Position numbers and translations under genes: made by a program
Source of the DNA: Sphingomonas sp. H160509
GTDB taxonomy: Bacteria > Pseudomonadota > Alphaproteobacteria > Sphingomonadales > Sphingomonadaceae
Direction: 5' to 3'
Assembly (NCBI RefSeq): GCF_024124765.2
Contig: NZ_JAMXSR020000002.1
Coordinates: 2,996,001-3,060,000, forward strand
Length of the DNA: 64,000 bases
Shown here: positions 58,330 through 64,000 of the stretch, one piece after another
Numbering within the stretch: position 1 is the stretch's first letter
How the letters are laid out: every line of letters begins with the position of its first letter
The notes under the pieces: model-generated
Seen by the model: the letters and a program-made list of their open reading frames with translations, nothing else
Told to the model about the DNA's origin: nothing
Databases searched by the model: none

Positions 58330-60367
58330 ATGAGCGACAACGACAACCGCGGTCAGAAGCCCCAGGGCCCCGGAAACGGCGGCCCCGGCAATGGCGGTCC
58401 CGAAAACGGCGGCGGCGGCAATCCTTGGATGAAGAGCCTGTTGATCTGGGTCGGCATCCTGCTCGCGCTGGCGCTGTTCGTGACCATGTTCGACGGTCGC
58501 ACGGCTGCGTCGGGTGGTAACACGATTGCGTATTCGGCGTTCCTCGACAAGGTCGACGAGGGCACCGTCAAGGACGTCAACATCTCGCGCGACATGATCT
58601 CGGGGACGCTGTCCACCGGCGATAAGTTCAAGTCGTATCCGATTCCGGACTCGACGCTCGTGCCGAAGCTGCGCGAGAAGGGCGTCTCGATCAGCGCGAA
58701 GCCCGAAGAGGGGCCCGTCGATGCTGGCGCTGCTGCTGTACCAGTCGCTGCCGTTCCTGCTTTTCCTCGGCATCGCGTTCTTCGTGTTGAAGCAGATGCA
58801 GAAGAACTCGGGCTCGGGCGCGATGGGCTTCGGCAAGAGCCGCGCGAAGATGCTGACGCAGAAGGAAGGCAAGGTCACCTTCCAGGACGTCGCCGGCATC
58901 GACGAGGCTCGCGAAGAGCTCGAGGAGATCGTCGAGTTCCTGAAGGACCCGACCAAGTTCGCACGCCTCGGCGGCAAGATCCCCAAGGGCGCGCTGCTGG
59001 TCGGCTCGCCTGGGACCGGCAAGACGCTGCTTGCCCGCGCGATCGCGGGTGAGGCCGGCGTGCCGTTCTTCACGATCTCGGGTTCCGATTTTGTCGAGAT
59101 GTTCGTCGGCGTCGGCGCGAGCCGCGTCCGTGACATGTTCGAGCAGGCCAAGAAGTCCGCACCATGCATCGTCTTCATCGACGAAATCGATGCGGTCGGT
59201 CGTCACCGTGGCGCAGGCCTCGGCAATGGCAACGATGAGCGCGAGCAGACGCTGAACCAGTTGCTGGTCGAGATGGATGGCTTCGAGGCGAACGAAGGCA
59301 TCATCATCATCGCCGCGACCAACCGTCCCGACGTGCTCGATCCGGCGCTGCTACGTCCGGGCCGTTTCGATCGCCAGGTCACCGTGCCGCGGCCGGACAT
59401 CGAGGGTCGCATCAAGATCCTCGAAGTCCACATGAAGAAGGTGCCGCTCGCACCCGACGTCGACGCGCGAGTCATCGCTCGTGGTACGCCCGGCTTCTCG
59501 GGTGCCGATCTCGCCAACCTCGTCAACGAGGCGGCGCTGCACGCGGCGCGCAAGGGCAAGCGTCTGGTAGCGATGGCCGAGTTCGAGGAGGCCAAGGACA
59601 AGGTCATGATGGGCGCAGAGCGTCGATCCATGGTCATGACCGACGACGAGAAGCGGATGACCGCGTATCACGAAGCCGGCCATGCCGTCGTCGCGATGCA
59701 CGAGGCGGCATCTGATCCGATCCACAAGGCGACGATCATCCCGCGCGGTCGCGCGCTGGGCATGGTCATGCGTCTGCCCGAGCGCGACTCGTACAGCTAT
59801 CACCGCGACAAGATGTACGCGAACCTCGCGGTCTCGATGGGCGGCCGCGTCGCTGAGGAAGTCATCTTCGGCTACGACAAGGTTTCCAGCGGAGCCTCGG
59901 GCGACATTCAGTACGCCACGGGTCTGGCCCGCGACATGGTCACGCGCTGGGGCATGTCGGACAAGGTCGGCCCGCTCGAATACGGTGAGCCCGAGGGCGA
60001 ATCCTTCCTGGGTTATTCGGCGAGCCGTCCGTCGCGGATGTCGAACCAGACCGCTCAGTTGATCGACGACGAGATCAAGCGGATCGTCGAAGGTGGTCTC
60101 GACCGCGCCAAGCAGGTGCTGAGCGATCACGTCGATCAGCTCCACACCGTGGCCGGCGCGCTGCTTGAATTCGAGACGCTGACCGGTGACGAGATCAAGA
60201 AGCTGATCGCCGGCGAGGATCTCGATCGTCCGGATCCGGGAGCAAAGGCTTCGACTGTCCCACGTGCGGGTACGTCGATCCCCAAGACCCGCCGTCCGTC
60301 GGGCCCCCTTCGGGACGCCAACACCCTTGGGGGCGTGATCCGGTTCACCGGACAGTCACCTAAGTAG
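58330..60367 (+). CDS. ftsH: ATP-dependent membrane zinc protease FtsH (one probable +1 error)
   Basis: About 678 residues after removing one G at 58,710-58,713, restoring [20 protein letters not shown]. Gly/Asn/Pro-rich N-terminus, helix 1 ([20 protein letters not shown]), periplasmic domain, helix 2, AAA+ domain ([40 protein letters not shown]; second region of homology [20 protein letters not shown]) and the zinc-protease HEAGH motif ([19 protein letters not shown]). It degrades misfolded membrane proteins and regulators. ATG 58,330. Confidence 0.94.
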
Positions 60368-60401
60368 TTCTATGGGCGGTCTTTTCTCGGAAAGGCCGCC
60401 C

Positions 60402-60780
60402 ATGTCGTATTCGCGTTCCAAGGCTGTAGTCGCAGCGCTACTCATGGTCGGCGCGGCAATGCCGGCAACCGCGGCGATGACCGTCGGCACCTTTCTGGCC
60501 CGCGCCAACGCGCTGCGCGACCAGGGCCCGATGGCGCTGATGTCCCCCGACCTCCCCGCCCTGAAGGCCGAAGCCAAGGCCGCAACCAATCAGTTGAAGG
60601 CTGAACGCGCCGCCCGCGCCGCCGCCGGCAAGCCGCCGATCGCCTGCGTTCCAGAGGGCGAGTCGGTCGGTATCATGGACATGCTCGACGGCCTGAACGA
60701 ACTCCCCCGCCAGCTACCAGAAGCGCCCCCTCAAGGACGGCTACGCCCGCGTCCTCGCGAACCTCTACCCCTGCCGCTGA
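60402..60780 (+). CDS. Small exported protein of unknown function (one probable +1 error)
   Basis: 125 residues after removing one C at 60,704-60,708. Signal peptide SRSKAVVAALLMVGAAMPAT from ATG 60,402 (GGAAAGG upstream). The mature part starts MTVGTFLARANALRDQGPMA and ends CVPEGESVGIMDMLDGLNEL ... LANLYPCR, with one Cys in each half of the C-terminal domain. The paired-cysteine layout vaguely recalls Rap1a/Tai-type immunity proteins, but I cannot confirm that. It directly follows ftsH. Confidence 0.6.
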
Positions 60781-60816
60781 GGTGGCTGGGGGGAGGTTGA
60801 AGAGGTCTTCTTTCAT

Positions 60817-60885
60817 CCGTTCGTCCTGAGCGAAGTCGAAGGACATGCCCCGCACGCAGGTGCTTCGACTTCTCAGCACGAACGG
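60817..60885 (+). repeat. Intergenic inverted repeat, family E
   Basis: ccgttcgtcctgagcgaagtcgaagg and cttcgacttctcagcacgaacgg pair imperfectly. The same gttcgtcctgag...cgaagg word is a widespread sphingomonad intergenic element. Between convergent genes. Confidence 0.65.
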
Positions 60886-60912
60886 GTGTTGGCAGGACCC
60901 GCCTGACAACGT

Positions 60913-62022
60913 TCAGTCCGTCAGCCCATGCAGCAACAGCAGCACGATAAACGCCAGCAAAACCGTGAACGCGAACGTCAACAGCGCCACCGTTCGCCAA
61001 GCCGCCGACCACTTCCGCAACTTATAAGCGCCCCGAAGCTGCGCGAACATATGGACTGGCGGCACGCATATCGCCGCCATCACGATCCAGCCTTCCGCAA
61101 TGCCGATCACGCCAGCGATGATCAGCACGATCGTCAGCAACATCATGAACGCGAGCGAATAGGTCACGAAGATTGCGTGATCGTAGAGGTGATGTTGGCG
61201 TCGCCAGAGGAAAAGAAGCGCCATGAACGGCACGGATAACGGAATCAGGCCCCAGCTGTATTTATACGCGCTGGTCTGCAGCTTGTAGAACATCAGGCCC
61301 GGATTGCCGTTCGCCTTGGCGATCCCGTGGTCGAGCCGTTCCCAGCCGGTCTTGAAATCGCCTAGGTCGACCAGCGTACCGTTGGCGCCGCCATTTTGCA
61401 TATCCGCGACGACCCCGAGCGCACGGACAGTGGTACGCAACGCGCTCGCCTGCCGATCGAGCGTGGCAAGCTGTTCTCCCGAATATTTGGCGGGCGCACG
61501 CTTCGCAACCTCCTGCTGCGCCTCGACATTGTTCAGCGCGAGGCGAGCCCTGGCGGCCTCGTGTGCATAGTCGGACGTCTTGCCGGTGCGATCGTCCCGG
61601 ATGAAGTCCTTCGTCATTTCCCCGCCGACCGCGCCGATCGTCGCGAACATCAGGAAGACGGTGAACAGGAACAGCGCCAGCGGCGACACGAACCGCGCCC
61701 GCTCGCCATTGACGTACCGCCGCGTGAGCGCACCCGGGTGCAGCACCAGCAGCGGCAAAGTCCGCCATATCTTGCCTTCGAAATGGAAAACCCCGTGCGC
61801 GATCTCATGCCCGATCCCGCCGAGCGAACGATGGACGTGCGCCGATTGCCCGCAGGCATGGCAGTGCTCGCCTAACAACCGCGTCCCGCAATTGAGGCAC
61901 AGCGCGCCGTCCGGACCGTGGCCGGTATGCGCAACCTGTGCCTCACCCGCGCTTGGTTCGAACGCGCGCCCGACGACTGTCCCCGTGGCGATATCCGCCG
62001 CTGCTCCGATATCCCCAGTCAT
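60913..62022 (-). CDS. DUF3667-family membrane protein with zinc-ribbon-like N-terminus
   Basis: 369 residues from ATG 62,022. The N-terminus carries CLNCGTRLLGEHCHACGQSA, a likely zinc ribbon, then GGIGHEIAHGVFHFEGKIWR and TLPLLVLHPGALTRRYVNGE, which are DUF3667 hallmarks. Five to six membrane helices follow (SPLALFLFTVFLMFATIG; FVTYSLAFMMLLTIVLIIAG), with a long soluble loop between helices 1 and 2. Function unknown; often annotated as YIP1-like. Divergent from proA. Confidence 0.85.
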   Translation of the reverse strand: MTGDIGAAADIATGTVVGRAFEPSAGEAQVAHTGHGPDGALCLNCGTRLLGEHCHACGQSAHVHRSLGGIGHEIAHGVFHFEGKIWRTLPLLVLHPGALTRRYVNGERARFVSPLALFLFTVFLMFATIGAVGGEMTKDFIRDDRTGKTSDYAHEAARARLALNNVEAQQEVAKRAPAKYSGEQLATLDRQASALRTTVRALGVVADMQNGGANGTLVDLGDFKTGWERLDHGIAKANGNPGLMFYKLQTSAYKYSWGLIPLSVPFMALLFLWRRQHHLYDHAIFVTYSLAFMMLLTIVLIIAGVIGIAEGWIVMAAICVPPVHMFAQLRGAYKLRKWSAAWRTVALLTFAFTVLLAFIVLLLLHGLTD

Positions 62023-62100
62023 GCGTCCCCCCTGCAATATCGGCAGCGTAACGAGTTCGCGACGTTGGCGCGAGAGGCTTCGCATGGTAGCGCATCGACC

Positions 62101-63363
62101 ATGGCCGACGCAGAAAATCCGACCGAAATGATTGCCGAAATGGGCCGCCGCGCACGCTCCGCCGCGCTGGTGCTCGCGGCGATGCCATCCGAGCGGAAGG
62201 CTGCCGCCCTAACGTCGGCGGCGGAGTCGATCCGTGCGGCATCGTCCGAAATCGTTGCGGCGAACGCGGAAGACATGACGCGCGCGGCCGAGGCGGGTCT
62301 GTCGGGTGCGTTGCTCGATCGGTTGCGGCTCGACGAAGCGCGGGTCGCGGCGATGGCGGACGGGGTTGCAGCCGTGGCGGCGCTCTCCGATCCGGTAGGG
62401 CAGGTGATCGACTCGAGCGAGCGCCCGAACGGCCTCAAGCTCTCGCGCGTCCGCGTGCCGATCGGCGTGATCGGCATCATCTACGAGAGTCGTCCCAACG
62501 TCACTGCCGACGCCGCCGCGCTCTGCGTGATGGCCGGCAACGCAGCGATCCTGCGCGGCGGCTCGGAAGCGGTAAAGAGCAATCGCGCGATCCACGCGGC
62601 ACTGGTCGCGGGGCTGAAGGCTGGCGGGGTGCCCATCGACGCGGTGCAACTCGTACCGACTACCGATCGCGCGGCGGTCGGCGCGATGTTGAAGGCGGAC
62701 GGGATGATCGACCTGATCATTCCCCGCGGCGGCAAGAGCCTCGTGGCCCGTGTCCAGGCCGAAGCGCGCGTGCCCGTCCTCGCGCATCTCGACGGTATCA
62801 ATCACGTCTTCGTGCACGCATCGGCCGATCCGGCGATGGCCGAAGGCGTCGTCGTCGATGCGAAGATGCGCCGCACCGGTGTCTGCGGCTCGATGGAAAC
62901 GCTGCTGATTGACCGGGACTACACAGATGCAGCCGCTTTGATCCAAAGTCTCGGAGCAACGGGTTGCGAGGTCCGCGGTGACGCAAATGCGCGCGCGCTC
63001 GTCCCCGAGATCGCAGCCGCCGATGCGGCCGACTGGGACACAGAATATCTCGACGCGATCGCCTCGGTCGCGATCGTCGACGGCATCGACGCGGCGGTCG
63101 CGCACATCGCCCGCCACGGCTCGCACCACACCGACGCAATCGTCGCCGAGGATGCTGCGGTCGCCGAGCGCTTCCTCACCGCGGTCGACAGCGCAATCGT
63201 GCTCTGGAACGCCTCCACCCAGTTCGCCGACGGCGGCGAGTTCGGTCTCGGCGCGGAGATCGGCATCGCCACCGGCCGCCTCCACGCCCGCGGCCCGGTC
63301 GCGCTCGAAGGCCTCACCACCTACAAATGGATCGGCCGCGGCATCGGCCAGGTGCGCGGTTGA
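62101..63363 (+). CDS. proA: Gamma-glutamyl phosphate reductase
   Basis: Second step of proline synthesis: reduces gamma-glutamyl phosphate to glutamate-5-semialdehyde with NADPH. 420 residues, intact. RVPIGVIGIIYESRPNVTAD and AGNAAILRGGSEAVKSNRAI are the NADP-binding parts. DAKMRRTGVCGSMETLLIDR contains the catalytic cysteine, and NASTQFADGGEFGLGAEIGI the signature. ATG 62,101, after an in-frame extension from 61,918. nadD normally follows; here a toxin-antitoxin pair intervenes. Confidence 0.95.
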   Translation: MADAENPTEMIAEMGRRARSAALVLAAMPSERKAAALTSAAESIRAASSEIVAANAEDMTRAAEAGLSGALLDRLRLDEARVAAMADGVAAVAALSDPVGQVIDSSERPNGLKLSRVRVPIGVIGIIYESRPNVTADAAALCVMAGNAAILRGGSEAVKSNRAIHAALVAGLKAGGVPIDAVQLVPTTDRAAVGAMLKADGMIDLIIPRGGKSLVARVQAEARVPVLAHLDGINHVFVHASADPAMAEGVVVDAKMRRTGVCGSMETLLIDRDYTDAAALIQSLGATGCEVRGDANARALVPEIAAADAADWDTEYLDAIASVAIVDGIDAAVAHIARHGSHHTDAIVAEDAAVAERFLTAVDSAIVLWNASTQFADGGEFGLGAEIGIATGRLHARGPVALEGLTTYKWIGRGIGQVRG

Positions 63364-63394
63364 TGCTCCCTACCGATCGGCGTAACTTAAGCCC

Positions 63395-63649
63395 ATGAAC
63401 GCGCCCATCTCGATCACCACCCCGCTCGATCCCACGACCTTCGCGATGGTCGAGGAACTTGCGCGGTATCGCGGTATCACCGGCGAGGAGTTCGCTGCCG
63501 AAGCGATCCGGGAGGCAGCCGAGCATCATGCAGGGATGCGCGCCTTCATCCAAGAGGGGATCGACTCCGCTGATCGCGGCGAACTGATAAGCCAGGAAGA
63601 GATGGAAATCTGGTTCGAAGAGCGCGTGGCTGCTCGTCGGCGAGGATGA
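63395..63649 (+). CDS. Type II antitoxin (ribbon-helix-helix, ParD/CopG-like)
   Basis: 84 residues. The N-terminus ISITTPLDPTTFAMVEELAR followed by GITGEEFAAEAIREAAEHHA fits a short DNA-binding strand and helices of the ribbon-helix-helix type; the rest (FIQEGIDSADRGELISQEEM) is the acidic toxin-binding tail. The stop overlaps the toxin ATG (ATGA), the usual coupling. Probably represses its own promoter, in the 31-bp gap after proA. Confidence 0.8.
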   Translation: MNAPISITTPLDPTTFAMVEELARYRGITGEEFAAEAIREAAEHHAGMRAFIQEGIDSADRGELISQEEMEIWFEERVAARRRG

Positions 63650-63931
63650 GTCGCGCAACCTGGACTCCCCCTCGCGCAGATCGATCTCGCACGGATCGAT
63701 GATTTCAACGCTCGACGCGATCTCGACTATGCCGATCTAGTGGGCAGCGCTGCGATCGCGGCAGGTAATTTCCTCGCCGATTTTCCCGCCGCAGGTCCGA
63801 TCGTCGACCGCGACGAGCGCAAGTGGTGCGTACCTGATACCGACTATATATTGATCTACCGCATCGTCCCGCACGGCGTCGAAATCCTGCGAACTTATCA
63901 TGGTCGTGAGAACTGGCGTAAACAGCGGTGA
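63646..63931 (+). CDS. Type II toxin, ParE/RelE superfamily (one probable +1 error)
   Basis: 94 residues after removing one C at 63,667-63,671: SRATWTPLAQIDLARIDDFN, then VGSAAIAAGNFLADFPAAGP, DTDYILIYRIVPHGVEILRT and the terminal YHGRENWRKQR. This is the ParE/RelE fold, with the basic C-terminal strand-helix end. ParE members poison DNA gyrase and RelE members cut mRNA; which applies cannot be told. Without the correction the N-terminus would be lost and the toxin dead. Its stop overlaps the nadD GTG. Confidence 0.82.
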
Positions 63932-64000
63932 CCCACGTCGGCATCCTAGGCGGGTCGTTCAATCCCGCGCATAACGGCCACCGCGGCATCACGCTCGCGG
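63928..64000 (+). CDS. nadD: Nicotinate-nucleotide adenylyltransferase, N-terminal part (runs past window end)
   Basis: GTG 63,928 overlaps the toxin stop. The 24 visible residues, THVGILGGSFNPAHNGHRG, carry the nucleotidyltransferase GGSFNPxHxGH motif that binds ATP. NadD makes deamido-NAD from nicotinate mononucleotide. The gene continues beyond base 64,000. Confidence 0.88.
   Translation, partial: MTHVGILGGSFNPAHNGHRGITLA

Overview
The window is high-GC, gene-dense bacterial chromosome, best explained as a Sphingomonas-type alphaproteobacterium (Sphingomonadaceae). The reasons are the gene content (GapR/UPF0335, DUF1244, YebC-Ruv cluster, CpoB-TilS-FtsH order, Lnt-MetK, DcaP-like porin, FecI/FecR/TonB receptor set), the frequent GTG/TTG starts with 1-4 bp stop/start overlaps, and several families of GC-rich palindromic intergenic repeats. 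I see no phage, insertion sequence, CRISPR array, rRNA or replication origin. There is one tRNA, tRNA-Gly(UCC).

Layout. 1-4.3 kb: end of a trypsin-like peptidase gene, then a cell-surface signalling set (ECF sigma factor, FecR anti-sigma, TonB receptor with N-terminal STN domain). 4.3-10.8 kb: DUF697-like membrane protein, a 1,068-residue autotransporter, a DUF1488-like small protein, an exported methyltransferase-fold protein and a Bcr/CflA drug exporter. 10.8-13.8 kb: a multi-PAS LuxR-type regulator divergent from three stress-type genes (GlsB/YeaQ, PepSY-like, YflT-like). 13.9-23.5 kb: a probable acetate or short carboxylate unit: MHS-type transporter, DcaP porin, acetyl-CoA synthetase, LuxR-type response regulator and a transporter-fused hybrid histidine kinase (CrbS/CrbR type). 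23.75 kb: tRNA-Gly. 24-29.8 kb: tripartite RND efflux operon. 29.8-36.8 kb: trmB, then a plus-strand block (formate/nitrite-type channel, PAP2 phosphatase, lipoprotein, AI-2E-type permease) lying between trmB and metK-lnt. 37-40.6 kb: VOC protein, PHA-granule-type protein, and a cstA-ybdD-heme oxygenase operon. 41.2-47 kb: pyk, DUF1244, gapR, small membrane/exported proteins, a HerA-like ATPase and a DUF1003 protein. 47-52.5 kb: yebC-ruvC-ruvA-ruvB, interrupted by an AraC-type regulator and a 2-hydroxyacid dehydrogenase. 52.7-60.4 kb: ptsP, RodZ-like protein, cpoB, tilS, ftsH. 60.4-64 kb: small exported protein, DUF3667 protein, proA, a ParD/ParE-like toxin-antitoxin pair and the start of nadD.

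The strongest window-wide signal is technical. I find 33 places where a well-conserved protein continues one frame later (+1). Each is explained by one extra G or C, nearly always in a G or C run. They hit essential housekeeping genes (metK, ftsH, tilS, lnt, pyk, ruvB, ruvC, ptsP, acs) as well as accessory genes. Removing one base at each site restores full-length, family-typical proteins; for example Acs becomes 651 residues. I therefore annotate these genes as intact CDS spans carrying a probable base-call or assembly error. Two apparent fusions, Acs with its response regulator and YbdD with heme oxygenase, are by-products of the same errors. One junction (CrbS, near 22,055) needs +2 or -1 and is the only exception.

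Biologically, the parts most worth following are the DcaP/MHS/Acs/CrbSR unit, the secreted methyltransferase, the RND pump lacking the usual transmembrane lysine, the palindrome upstream of metK, the interrupted ruv and metK-trmB gene orders, and the ~105-bp mobile-looking palindromic repeats.
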